Of a stretch of DNA of 64,000 nt, positions 38,263 through 50,316 are shown in pieces. The stretch is from Trichoplusia ni (Eukaryota > Arthropoda > Insecta > Lepidoptera > Noctuidae): the NCBI RefSeq assembly GCF_003590095.1, contig NC_039491.1, positions 10,602,001-10,666,000 on the forward strand, read 5' to 3'. The notes under the pieces are model-generated. The model was given only the letters and a program-made list of their open reading frames with translations, did not search any database and was not told the DNA's origin. The position numbers and the translations under genes are program-made. Within the stretch, counting starts at the first letter, position 1. Each line of letters starts with the position of its first letter.

Positions 38263-41200
38263 TCAAACCATGAAGGTGGAAGAGTTCATATATTAGACAA
38301 AGATTCCTTAAAGGCATGAGACACAACCTTCATATTTCACATGCACGATCCCAATCACGGATCCAAGATCACCTCTGATCACATTAAGTATTTATACCAA
38401 CAATAACTTCAGTCAAATCGTCACCTTCAAAACAAATGAACATTACAAAAACGAAACATGGCGACTTACTCAACGAGGTTCATTATAAAACATGAGTAAT
38501 GATTATAAAGAAACAAATGATTCATAAAAAAAAACCCTTCTGTAGACTTTGGAATGATAAAAAGACGTTTGGAGACATTCTCGAAATAATAACCGAAAAA
38601 AATAATATAATGAGAAAATCTTGAGACAACCTGGATTTATTTTTTTATATAAAACCGCCTCAAGGTGCTTATTGGGAGTTCATGAAAACAATAGAGTTGG
38701 GTTATAAGTGTTACAACCGACGACTTCCATAATTCAGATCGTCATAACGATATCCATATCTTTGAGCTGTGATACATTCTGCGATGCTCGTATTTTATTA
38801 TTTTCGACGTTTTCCATATGAACATTATTGCATAGAACATTTAATGTGTCTATTATATAGTTGTGTATTATACGACCGTACTTACATTAAAAATTATCTA
38901 AGTATGTTTATCAATTGTCTAGTACTCTTAATAAAAGCTATGCTTAGTTGGGTGAAAGATGTGGTTCAGACCGGTCAAAGATACTAAGTGGAACTCTTAA
39001 AAATCTTTTTATCTTCTTAAAGATCTATCAACACTAAACGTAAGTCATCATACATATTAAAGTTCATTAACAGCTTCCATTCAAACTCTAAGTACGTATT
39101 CAACACTAATGTACACTTCGGTACTAAAAAGTGTAACAATAGGTACTCTTAACGATCTCAATAAAAACAAAGCAGTACTTTGATAAAAGAGTTTTTTTTT
39201 GTCACTACTGTTCTGAACATTTGTTAAAGAACAACACAGATTAAGACTGTTAAATATATTTATGTTCAAAAATACTTTGTTTATTAACTTGTTATCATAA
39301 AGTGTTATATAAAATCGACTAAAATTTTTCACGGCTGATACACTTTTCATAAAATGTTTGTAAGTTATGGCCTAACAGACTAGTAGCCCTGCATTTCTAA
39401 TATACATAGTTCAAAATAAGCTCGATCTATATTATCTCCTTACAATTCTACAAAGAATCTTATATGAATCAAAACATAGTAACCAACCAAGCGAACCGCA
39501 TTATAAAACAATTGAACAACGTTACTAGCTCAAAATTGTATCGAAAGATAAAAATCTTTCTCAAGCCAAAGTGTAACAAAAACACAAAATATGAAGTAAC
39601 AATAAAGTATGTAAGTAACACATGTTTATAATACGTTAGCTAGTAAAAACGTATCGAGTATCAAGATTCCCATTGTACCCGAATACTGAACAATGTCCTA
39701 TTTATAGATGAAACACAAAAGGATTGTTATACAAGAGGTCTTCATATTCTCAAATCGACCACAATACAGGTAACTTACAGAAGAACAACGATCCAATATT
39801 AAAGGGGCAGACACTACTTTCTTCAAGTGGACTTTTCTAATGCTTTTCCGAGCTACATTGATTTCTACTTATGTAGCGGGGGTTTATCCAAATATTTAAG
39901 TTACATGCACAAAACGGCAGACTCAGAACAGGGATCAATATTAAAAAAATACATATTGCGCATTGGATAAAAAAAGATTTCATCATGATGATTGCGCATT
40001 GGATTGTACGCTAAAACCTTATGCTTACAAATCCTTTTTTTTTAAGTACTTAGTATTATAATTACTAAGTACATTTTGTATTATTTGGAGAATGTTTTCT
40101 GATACTTATTTGCGTGGCGATATTCAAGGCGACTCGATATTATAATAGAAATCATAAGACCTATTTGAAAGATTCCCGAATATAAATGAATATTTATGTT
40201 CGAGATTATAAGCCTTCACTTGTAAAACGGGTGTTTATTAAAATAATAAGCAACAACAATGCTTAATTAATTTCATAAATTGCTTAAACACTGAAAATAC
40301 TGACTTTAAACGAAATTAGCCACGTCAGACTATATTATAGAACTAGACGTTTTACACCTAAAAAAATATTAAATTTAAAACAATGTTGAACAATTTACTT
40401 TTAATCGTGTGTTACCAAATACGAACCGAGAGAGTATACTTTTAAATATTATAATTTAATTACCAATACAAACCAATAAAAAATTGAATAAATTAAAAAA
40501 AAACGATTTCTCTCAATACCGTATAAAGAACACACATTGCCAACATTCAAAATTGCCAATTCAATGAACTTTTCAATCCAAATACCTTTCTAATAACGTA
40601 ATCATGACCTTTGCTTGCCAAATCTCAGTTTACGCGGTAAAAGTAACTGACAGTCTCACACGTAAGTGATAAAAACAAATGCAACCGCCGCTGAATTATG
40701 AAATAAAGACGAGTAGCAGAAAAAAAAAACATTTGAGGCCGTACACACGAATGTTGAAAGTTAAGCGTTGAATATCATTATAAGATTGCCCGCGATTACG
40801 CCCGCATAGTTTTTTTAACAACCGATTATTTGAATATCGATTATTTTGTCACCATATGACACGACTGCGTGAATTGCGCCAAATTTATTAGTTGACTATG
40901 CGTAAATTTAGAATTATTCTTTTACTTTTAATGTTTTGTGCCAGTTATATTTCTTTTTTTTTAAAGTCGTCACATTTTTCTTCGTGCTTATAAACTGCTT
41001 GGTCATATAGGAGGTCAAATACACAGCAATGTCAGCAATAATTATTATAATTAACTAAATAATTACTGTAAGACATGGCCTATTTCTTGACGGGTTTTTC
41101 CCTTAGTAATTACCTTGACGACAACTTGTGATTAGTGGTTAATAATGTTTTCCGTTTTGTGTATCATTAATCCATACAAATTATTAGATTTTTCTTAATT

Positions 41201-43329
41201 ATATCAAAGTAGGAGAATAGAATATTTTTTAAGTACTCATACAAAAGTTCATACAAATTGTATGATCAAGTCTGTCAATGAACAACGTATCGATTTAACG
41301 TTAATATCGGGTGCGTAAATAGAAATGTAAGACGTAATAACACCATTACGCAAGGTTACATAATAATATATTACCTACCGACCTAACTGTATAATATTTA
41401 ACATTATTACTATTTTTATATGGCAATCGATGAAGAGATAATGAATCATCCAAAACTAGGGCTCTTGCGTCACAACGTAGTGTTTAACTTCGTCAAAAAA
41501 AATACACAGTAGTTATTAACAGTCTGAATTCTTTGTAAACTTTTTCCTTAAATGTTCCCTAAGTCTAACACCTCTTCGGGCATTTCCGCCGATATTCGGC
41601 AAACCTCGTGCTCTCGGCATGATGCATCGCGATTGTATGTAACATTGCATAAGACACATTCTCCATTCGTAACATCTCCGTTGCTCAACGTCAAGTGAAT
41701 TCTATATGCAAATTATTACTTTTTTATAAATTACGTCAATTGTTTCAAAATTCGAACACCCACCTATTATATCTTATCTGTGGTTACTCGTATTTTAAAC
41801 ATGGATACCGTTATCTAACTGAAGCATTTACGAAAAAAAAATACTAGAATATTTTTTTTAAATGGCAGTATTTTTACGAATTTGTAGGGGTTTTTGTTTG
41901 CTCAGATTTATTTATTAAGTTGTACTAAAACCTGCTTAATGTTAGCTTATTTTCATTGTGAATGCCGATGCGTGGGAAAACCATGACCTTACATAAAATA
42001 ATCGGTAACATGTGTACTTAAACGCAAGCTTATGAGTACAATAGTAAAAAGTTCAATAGCCTCGTCTGATAGCTTCAAAAAAGGTCCTGGAACACCTATT
42101 TAGTACCAAATTGTAGATAAACAGCGTATTGTTTTCTTTTAGTTACTGAATGTTTACGTATCTCTTTACTGCATGGGAGTTTGATGAACCGTTTCATCTG
42201 CACAACCAGAACCTTGAAAAAGGCGTGGAGGCCGGATGATAAGAGGGTGCTTTTAATAATATTTAATTTAATACGGAAAAATCATCACGGTAAAAGCTCA
42301 ATCTTATTCTTATTACTGCAGCAATTCAAAACCCTATTATCTAAACCAACAAAAACCAGTACAAATGCGGCACATCAACAATTCTTTCATATAACTGTAA
42401 TATCGTTACAAAAACTAGCACTTTCACTACCAAAAACAAACATTTTCAATTATTTCTATACGTCAAGTTCCACAGCTCTTTCCTCAATTCATTTTTCAAT
42501 CTAAATTAAATACAAGCCGGTAACAAAGCTAACAATGTTACAATGTTACGTAACACTAATATAATCCGTAACATCATCAGTACTGGAGAAAGGTACGGAT
42601 CGAGCTAAACGCGTAATAAACATCGGACTTATGTAACTTAACTAGACGACGGCCGCGACTTCGTCTCACTGGACATTTTAGCTTTTACTTTCTTAGTGTA
42701 AGATTAGCTGTCGAAATGACGTTTTCAATTAAAATTAAGGCATGTTTTGTATAATTCAACAAACGAGAACTGGAGCAAAAAGGTTTGTAATAGATTTGAC
42801 GCCCACAACGAGTTTGTCTATCCCGTCTTTGAATCCCAAACGGCTGAACTGATACTGATACAATAACTCTATGATAGCTATTTCGAAATCAAAAACCTTT
42901 TTGCAGGTCAAAATATTGTAATGGACAACACCCATATTCGCCGACCCTTCACAGTTTTCTAAGAAAGAAGAAACTCAACCAACTCCCTAGCAGCATGCTG
43001 TCTTTCCGCTTACCTTAAAGTTGCCAATAATTTACTAAAAGCTTCATAATACACAACCTTATTCTAAATCTTTTTCTCCATTTACGTATCATCAAAATAA
43101 GCTCAGTGGTTTTAGCGCATGACCTAACAGACGGATGAAACAACTTTTACATTTATATTAGTATGCATTATGTAGTATCAAGTTTAGTACTCACGTATAG
43201 CGAACGACACGGTCATTACTTGAAGTTAAAATACTGGCTTATTATGCTTCTTATGTGGGGTGAGGTAAGCAGAGTCATCGTAAATAAGTTGAAACCGCGA
43301 TGGAAGATAGAAGTTAGTTTTATGAAAAT
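38263..43329. other. Non-coding stretch
   Basis: Very AT-rich for most of its length. A patch at 41572-41700 with 'cctcgtgctctcggcatgat' looks like an old dispersed repeat but I cannot name it. No exon signal. Confidence 0.55.
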
Positions 43330-43537
43330 ACTAGCTTTTGTGTGCGGCTTTGACCGCCTGGATGTCGTTCATAGCTACAAAAATATTGCCTTCCATTTTT
43401 GGAGTCGAAAAAAAGTAGCCTATTTGTTAATCCATGGTTTCGCTACCATGATGCCAAATTTCATCGAAATCAGTCCAGCCATTCGGGCGACCCTGCCATA
43501 AAAACACACTCACATACTTTATAATTTTTTATATTAG
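43330..43537 (-). repeat. Family C (RTE-like tail) fragment
   Basis: The plus strand starts 'actagcttttgtgtgcggct' and ends 'cacatactttataatttttt' then 'atattaga'. In between is 'catttcatcgaaatcagtcc', the 'ttcgatgaaattt' block in complement. Confidence 0.6.
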
Positions 43538-44923
43538 AGTCAGACTCTTCGTCTACGTTTAATGCTTAAACTACGTTTAGGAGCACATGGTTAATTTAAA
43601 GATTTTAGTAATTTCAATCATTTCTGAATTTAAGCAATTGTACACGCATAAAAAACGCCATAAAAAACGTTGCATTGTACCTTTAGCTAATCCAACCTAG
43701 ATATTTGTTAAGAGGATGCTGACTAGAGAGTTATTAAGCAATGGAAAAACTCACGGTTTTATGTTCATTCCAAAGCCATACCTTAGTAATTAACCCGTTA
43801 ATATTAGGTATTTACCAGTTATTATTAAAGTTGATAACGTTTTAAATGGGGTTCGGAAACCATATTACGCTGTTATTCGCGACTGCTACGCATTGATCTT
43901 TGACAGTCGTTAAAATATCACAATTCTAACAACCTGTCTTACTATGGGAAACTGAGTTACACAAGGGGAGGTTAAACATGTCGTCGTTCTTAAAATAAAA
44001 GGTTAAGTGCAAATTAAAATAGCGACACTAGGGCTCCATAGGGCAAATGGGTTGAGAAAAAAAAATTCAAATGAGATGTATCCGAGTTACGACTACACCA
44101 ATTGCGCAGCACTGTTTGTTACAGCGGCAACATATATCATCAAACAGATATGGATACGTTTGTGGAAATTTCAACTTTTCAGCTCTGACGGTAAATGAGC
44201 GAAGCGGAGAGCTACCAAGCCACAAGAATCCTATCAGCACTTTTTTAAGTAAAACAGTGACAGTAGCGGAAGAAAGACTTGGAGATAAAGAAGCCATGTT
44301 CTCAAGAAGTGTTACACAATGGCTTAGAGGTAGGCCAGTACCAAGGTGTCAGTAAGAACCTTTCACGACCCGCGTCCTACCCTGAGGAGAGTGGGGTTCA
44401 TGAGGACGTCTCCGAAAAACCAAAATAAAAGGCCCCCAGTGCCAAATAATTTACTTAAAATTGCAGTCCATTCATCGCTAGGTACCATAGTTAGGCAAAA
44501 AGTTTTCGAATATTGCAGTCAAAGAGGGTAAAGTATTTAAACGCCTTTCCCTCTCATAATTAATACTTCAAAGAGACAGCGGTGCAACTGAAATTCCCAG
44601 ATTCGTAATTAATGGTACATCTGTGTAATTAGTTTCTGATGAAGGACGAATTTTAAAATAGGTTTGTAACATTTTTATGCAACGTTAATTAAAAGTTAGT
44701 AACATCGCAAATGTGATTTTTATGTTCATTTAGTTTTGCTCAAGGATGTCCATATTGTGATACATATAACTGAATATGCATATACTTATATCAAGATCAT
44801 TATTTAAACATTACCAAATAACCACTCCTTAGGCTTTAGTCAATATCAACGTTACATTAAATCAAGTGTACAGCCTTCTTCGGTTAAAAATACAGCTGAT
44901 TACAAATTGCATTTTAAATATAA
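43538..44923. other. Non-coding stretch
   Basis: Frames at 44067-44355 on both strands overlap over a patch that reads VTVAEERLGDKEAMFSRSVTQW on the plus strand; it may be a TE relic but no family can be claimed. Confidence 0.45.
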
Positions 44924-45115
44924 AATCTGTACAGAAAAATAAAAGGAACCTCTAACAAAACCGATAATATAATTTCATCGTCGTCTGAATACGGAACAGA
45001 TGACAATCGGACCGCCTCACCAGCCGCTGACGGCGGTATTGCGAAAAGCACAGCCGGAATCCGTACCCGAGTTAAGTATGCAGATTTTTACCGACCAGAC
45101 ATTCAAGATTGTTAG
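44924..45115 (+). CDS. Unidentified coding-like segment (63 codons), terminal exon or retroelement remnant
   Basis: An open frame with no ATG runs from just after TAA (44921-44923) to TAG (45113-45115). Its last two thirds have balanced codon use and GC near 50 percent, unlike the surrounding AT-rich DNA. The translation contains a Ser run (SSSSEYG), an Ala/Gly stretch (ASPAADGG) and a basic-aromatic end (RTRVKYADFYRP). A weak AG acceptor lies at 44933-44934. The end faintly resembles C-termini of LTR-retroelement polyproteins, but I cannot assign it. It could be a terminal exon of another gene on this strand or a TE relic. Confidence 0.3.
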   Translation, partial: NLYRKIKGTSNKTDNIISSSSEYGTDDNRTASPAADGGIAKSTAGIRTRVKYADFYRPDIQDC

Positions 45116-45583
45116 ATAACACTAGGAAATTTCTAAACATAGAAACATGCAGTACATCTTGAAATTCCGCTGGTTTTTATTCAATTGTCGTGAGATGAAA
45201 CGGAAATAGCAACGGTCTAATTGTGACGGCAAACGCTATGCATATTAACGAGTACACCGAAGACCGCACATAATTTATGTTTAACGTGTACGAATTAGAT
45301 AATCACGTTTTTGTTATGGAAACACCTTTGAAGTGGGCGAAAAAATCTCAATTGCATCCTCCTAATGTATTTTTAACGATGCTCTATGATTTCTCCTGTG
45401 CATTGAGGGCACATAGGTTATATGCTGTGCTGTTAAAGTATTTCTGTGATGCGCATTTACACATACGCTGTTTCATTTAGACGCAGAAAAAATGATATTA
45501 GTATATCTAATTCTCTTAAATATGAACCAGTAATCAGGGCTCATCGTAAGTTGGTAGCATGAGTGGTAATAAAAGTTGCTTAC
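45116..45583 (-). other. Intron, 3' side of the coding exon
   Basis: Starts at the donor 45583 and runs to lower coordinates. No acceptor with a matching phase 0 exon was found in the rest of the window. Confidence 0.55.
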
Positions 45584-45586
45584 CTG
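45578..45586 (-). promoter_or_regulatory. 5' splice site CAG|GTAAGC
   Basis: The minus strand reads CAG then GTAAGC, matching the consensus donor at eight of nine positions. Read-through past it meets a stop after 36 codons of low-complexity AT-rich sequence, as expected for intron. Confidence 0.8.
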
Positions 45587-46037
45587 AATAAGAGCGTCCA
45601 TGGCCAGCCTCTCGATGTCGACGTTGTAGAAGCTGAGCTGCGGCACGTGCCGCCGGCGCGGGCGGATGTCGTCGTAGTAGGCGACCACGTCGTTGATGGA
45701 CACGACGGGGCAGTCGTCGGCCACGCTGCAGCCGCTGCTCACCCCGTCCACTCCGCTGTCCGAGTCCCCCTCGCCCCCGAACCCCTCCTTCGAGTCCCTA
45801 CGGTCCCCATAACTTTGTTCAGACCCCTCCTGATACCCAGACTCCATCATTTCGTCCGGAGCGATGATGTCGGGGATCTTTGTCGTATCGTACTCGTAGC
45901 CGACGTCATCGTCCACGGGGTCGATTTCGAGAATGTCGGCCATCATGAATTTAGTTAGAACGCGAGTGAAAATGTATTATTTTAGTATTCACTGTCTACT
46001 ACATGCTGGTACGGGAGGCTTGATCACTGGTAGCGCC
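45584..46037 (-). CDS. 5' coding exon of an unidentified acidic protein (internal exon with 5' UTR and start codon)
   Basis: This is the only exon here I regard as real. On the minus strand a TACTAAT branch-point motif (46064-46058) and a T-rich tract ending in CAG (46040-46038) form the acceptor; the exon ends CAG (45586-45584) followed by GTAAGC, a consensus donor. The UTR is 91 nt (46037-45947) with in-frame stops, so translation begins at ATG 45946 or ATG 45943; the second has A at -3 and G at +4 and is the better start. From the first ATG it gives 121 codons ending in Gln, in phase 0. The protein is highly acidic (Asp-rich near residues 8-40, Ser/Gly/Asp-rich near 50-80), with a basic RPRRRH patch near 95-100 and a hydrophobic end. 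No signal peptide, membrane segment or known domain is visible; most looks disordered. GC content is far above its flanks. The remaining exons lie outside the window or are too short to see. The identity is unknown. Confidence 0.85.
45999..46004 (-). promoter_or_regulatory. Minimal start-stop upstream ORF in the 5' UTR
   Basis: Within the 5' UTR of the exon an ATG (46004-46002) is followed at once by TAG and a second TAG, 58 nt before the main ATG. Start-stop elements of this kind can stall ribosomes and lower translation of the main ORF in other eukaryotes; whether that happens here is inference. Confidence 0.5.
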
Positions 46038-46064
46038 CTGCGGACAAAAATAGAATCATTAGTA
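46038..46064 (-). promoter_or_regulatory. Branch point, polypyrimidine tract and 3' splice site
   Basis: Reading the minus strand, TACTAAT at 46064-46058 is followed by a pyrimidine-rich run and CAG ending at 46038. The branch adenosine lies about 20 nt before the acceptor, a normal distance for insects. The site shows that at least one 5' UTR exon exists upstream, at higher coordinates. Confidence 0.8.
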
Positions 46065-47061
46065 AACGCTATTGCTATACAAATATATTCTAATTGTAAT
46101 TAATTAAGCAAGCAAGTGTAAGCGTCCTTCGTAACGTTTCCAACAATCAAATATTTAGGTCAGCCTTCATTGTCCAAACATTTCTATTTACGTACAACAC
46201 ACAAATCAGAACTTATGTGTTTACATGATAAAGGCTTTTTTTTACTAGCTCAATACCAAGAACTTGCAACGTGAATGGACCTAAACTTAACTAAATATAC
46301 CTTCACAAACAAGTATTGAACTTAACTGGAATCCATAAAGCTGAAAACCAAACCACTTTTGGTAAATCAAGCACAAGCTAAGAGATCTAAAACGAGGATG
46401 ATACCAACGTAAATTGAGAGCAATTCGCATTCAATTCGCTCACAAATACTACGGATAGCGGAAACATCCAATCCATTCTTGGTGAACTACCAATATGCTC
46501 CCGAACGATAGGAAACTAGAATTAATGCGTACTCAATGATAGCCTACATAACATGGAAAGAAAACGGTTTTCAGACACAGGTAAAAGAAGTTCTGGGTTC
46601 CTAACACTTCAAGGCAAGAAATAAATATTCAAGGATTTGACAAATTATCAAGGAAATAATACAACACCATATGGGTTTCCAAAACAAAACGACAAAGACA
46701 AAAAACAAGGTACAACACACCACTGATAAATCCTCTCGCTCCCACCCAGGCCAGGCAAGGTGATTTATAAAACCATTTGACAGAACGAAAGTTATAAGGA
46801 TGATGGCGATAGAATTACATGCGGAATGTTTGAGAAGGGACGAGAAAGAATTGAGGAAAACGGTAAGGAGTAAACAGGTTTAATATCTTGCAATACCCCG
46901 CTGCGGGGCAAAGCCCTCAAAACTCAATAACTGTCTATTGCGGTAAAGGACCAGCTTTGTTCGCACGGAATTTCATACTTTAAAATATATTTAGCCAAGA
47001 AAATAAATCCAGATTAATGATTTCAAATATTATGATGCAGGTTCTTGTTAATTACGCCAAT
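46065..47061 (-). other. Intron, 5' side of the coding exon
   Basis: AT-rich. A GC hairpin 'ccccgctgcgggg' occurs near 46897 and may be a SINE relic. No upstream exon was identified. Confidence 0.5.
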
Positions 47062-47317
47062 ACGGTTTTGTAGCCCAACATCAGAACATCTGTCCGTCGG
47101 TCACCAAGCAATATCCTGTGAACCTTGACAGCTAGAAAAAAGACATTTTTACAGATTACGGATTTCTGTTACTGCTACAACAAAAAACAAGAATCGAGAA
47201 TAAATAACAGTTGGTAGCGACAATAATTTGATGGGTAACTTGAACGTTTTGCAAATTTCTTTTTCCATAGCCGACTTGTACGGAACTCTTAATCTCGAAC
47301 TTAACCGATTCTACTTA
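47062..47317 (+). repeat. Family B repeat, copy 4
   Basis: It carries 'catctgtccgtcggtcacca', 'ccttgacagctagaaaaaag', 'tttctgttactgctacaaca' and the terminal 'gtacggaactcttaatctcg'. It is the best copy for defining the interior of the family. Confidence 0.55.
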
Positions 47318-49946
47318 AGAGCATATAAATGCAACAGGATATTTTGAAAGGAATCCTTCGGAACGAGCCAGAACTCGGCGTGTAGAAGATCATATAATCC
47401 ACATAAATAGGGAATAGGGACTATTACGTCACATGCACTTTAGTCAGTATTCACTACCATATTGGTAAAATAATCAACTAGCAAAGATTCGTGCGACCGA
47501 AATTCATCTTTATTTTCTGAAACATTAAGTATATTTTCCTCTGTATAACAGTATATCCCATTTTTTTCATATTATTTGTTCGAGTATCAGTTATTACCGT
47601 CTTAAGTTATTACGTATTGGGCATCCGTACGTTATTGAGCGGTCTCTGTTCCTATTGTCTGCGATAGAGCCGCATCCTTTCACTTGCTTTGTTAAGGCTT
47701 CCACTGAGTGTCATGATTAGAGCATTCCGATGGCCTTAATGACGTAATAGGCAGAGTTTTTGCTTTCTATACTGCTTTATTAAATGAACTATGGGGCAAT
47801 GTGATGATGATTGTATCCTCCTTGATGTATCTATTGATGTTCTGGTAATGTGAGTAAAAGTGCGTATGAATCTGCATTGGTTTTTTGTTTGTCTTTTCGA
47901 TAGTATATATGTGCAAACATACATTTGCTCTCGACATGAAAATATACAGTCTAAATTTCATTTTCTTAATTATTAATTCAATTGATTTTAGCTACTTGAA
48001 AACGCTAAATAATTTTCCCCATTATTTACAAGGCCATAAAGAAACTTACAGATGAAAACAGATATCCTAGCAAATCACATGATAACGGATCCAGCATCTA
48101 TTTACACAGTATATTATACACATCGAATATCGAATAGAGTTCATTATTTTTATTTGAATGCTCAAATAAGGCGAAACGGTGCAAACAACACCCACACTGA
48201 CAGAAGTTTGACGTAAGTGACGCAATAATACCAGAGATACCGCAAAAAGCAGTAAAAAACTGCCTTTTTGATGCAAGGAGTTTGGAAGTAAAAAGGTTTG
48301 TAGTCCTCCGTAACTAAATTATACTTGGCTATAATAACTCGATGTACTTATGTAAGGTTACGTCAATTTTCGTAGTACTATGATTTTTTTTTAAGGTTTT
48401 CTTTTAAGTAATAAGTGTTACAGTTGTTTTTTTTATGGCTTTTGTTGCTTGCTAGTTAGTTTTGTTGCATTATTATTTGATGTTAGAATGAGTCTTTAAT
48501 GAAAGACATTATGAAATGTTTAGTACTAGAATTATAACACGATGTGTTCCTGTTATTACTTCAACAAAGGCATCATCATCATTTCAGCCTACCACTACTA
48601 AACTTTGACCTCTCCCATAAAGCATCAACTATCCCTATCTTACCACGATTTCTTAGCATAAAATTAACGAAGGAAGTAAAGCAAACATAGAATAAACCCA
48701 ATCCAGTTTGATCACTCAACAGCTTGCCTCTCAGACAATAGTAAACAACTTTAGCCGTTTTACTTTCGTTTTCGGTGCCCACTAGTGATGTAGACCGTAC
48801 CACTTTCGCTCTTAGACGCAACAAGTCGACGCGACCTCGACGTCGGGTCATCGGCTCGCACACGTTTTGGGCCAAATCGATATATTCTCGACTTGAAGAT
48901 GTGTGTTACGGGACTATTTGTAGTGTGGTATGGGTAACTATTGTCGGAATATTATTAAGTAATATACATCGTTATTTTCATAATGCGATTTGACATTTTT
49001 TAATGGTCTGTGCTTAGTCAGTTTTAAATCAAAGACATCGTATTTTAATACTTCAACGGCAAATTATATCATTTCAAACAATATAAACCGAAAGATTCCA
49101 GAAAACAATTATAAATAAAAGAACTAAAAAGAAAAACATACAAGAGTAATGAATAAAAAACTGAAGAAACACAAGTATATTCATTGTGAAAAGTTTTATA
49201 GATAAGTCTAAGAACTTGGAAAGATGAGTTAAGATGCTGTCCAGAACTTAGTTTTATTTATGAAAATAGATTCTAATCTTACGTTCAAGTGCAAGCACAG
49301 AGTATACATTTATTATTTATAGGACAGACTTGTAAACGCAAGACTTAAGACTTCAACATTAGATAAGTAATAATTAAAAGTCTTCTTAATTATGTACACG
49401 AAGAGCCGTGTATTATAAGATGCAAGTAAAGATACTCTAAGGCGCTAATAGGGAAGATATACTTAATCTTATGACATCTTATTAGTAAATAATAGCATTC
49501 TTAACCAATAATAGATGTCACTCTGTAGTCCAATTTAGGCATCTCAGCCTTCCGAAGTTCCTTTTACATTTGTCGATTTGTAACAGCAATTAAAATATCA
49601 AAGGAACTCGTTTTTCCAACCAGTTATTGTAGACGCCCGACTAGTTCAACATTCGAAAAAGTATTGAATATTTATAAGGTAATTATTTTATAAATTCGTT
49701 TGTATTATTTAATATTATAGAAAAGCTTTTATCAATGAAGTATAATAAGAGTTATATAACAGTCGAATGTTTTATTAATGAATATTAAATTATTTTTTTA
49801 GAAAGGTTGCAATATTTTTGCGAAACTTCAAACGTATATTATGTTCATTTATGTAATAATAACGTTACATCTTTAACATTCTAATGGTCTAATAGTTTTT
49901 AAATGTTATGCTCACATTTATAACTTAGGTGGAATTAAAAAAACAT
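47318..49946. other. Intronic stretch
   Basis: Holds the SINE/LINE tail at 48568-48665 and a GC-richer patch at 48770-48870 with short frames on both strands. No gene can be supported. Confidence 0.5.
48568..48665 (-). repeat. SINE/LINE 3' tail with GAT-repeat end
   Basis: On the minus strand a degraded 'gggagaggtcaaagtttagt' is followed by 'ggctgaaatgatgatgatg'. This is the usual close of the same tail family as at 16985-17045, where the element ends in GAT or TGA repeats. Confidence 0.5.
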
Positions 49947-50316
49947 CCGTACGCAACGTATGATTTTTTTGCATATGTAACTCGTTTCTATTCCTTAGTC
50001 TTTCATATATCTGAGTCCAGATTTGTGGATTGCCACAATAATGAAATACTTGGGTAACTGTTTAATATTTTGTTTTTTTTTCCTTCATTTTTAACTTCGT
50101 TTCGAAGATGTATAAACTTTAGAGGTTGTGTACGATTTAACATTTTGAATCTGCACTCCAGTATCTACATACTGGAGTGCAGATTAAAAATGTTAAATTG
50201 CAAAGAAAAATAAATATATTTATTTACTAAAATCATTGGTCTGCATTCTGTAACTTAATTTTTGTTAGTAAATAAAGATAACAAAACAATCATACGTTGC
50301 ATACTTTGCGTACGTG
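49947..50316. mobile_element. Possible MITE with inverted ends and a central 30-bp hairpin
   Basis: The motif 'gcaacgtatgat' at the left (about 49953-49964) is matched by its complement 'atcatacgttgc' at the right (about 50289-50300), with CGTACG-type bases outside both. Near the middle, arms 50135-50164 and 50169-50198 pair over 30 bases with one mismatch and a four-base loop. Seven-base copies of 'aacttag' flank it at 49922-49928 and 50326-50332 but may be chance. Confidence 0.45.
50135..50198. repeat. 30-bp hairpin with one mismatch
   Basis: Arms of 30 bases around the loop CTAC, core 'ctgcactccagtat'. It lies inside the possible MITE 49947-50316. The loop is too short for a usual microRNA hairpin. 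Confidence 0.85.

Noticed and set aside
42820..42900. Further family C copy ('acggctgaactgatactgat')
   Set aside because: Only one block matches and neither end is found.
43163..43501. 112-codon plus-strand frame
   Set aside because: Its second half is the complement of a family C repeat and the first half is unremarkable.
45563..45958. 131-codon plus-strand frame opposite the coding exon
   Set aside because: It is the antisense shadow of the exon; it is rich in Val, Ala and His because of GC-rich complement codons and has no splice or family support.
50135..50198. microRNA precursor
   Set aside because: The four-base loop and near-perfect stem do not fit a normal pre-miRNA; a repeat origin is more likely.
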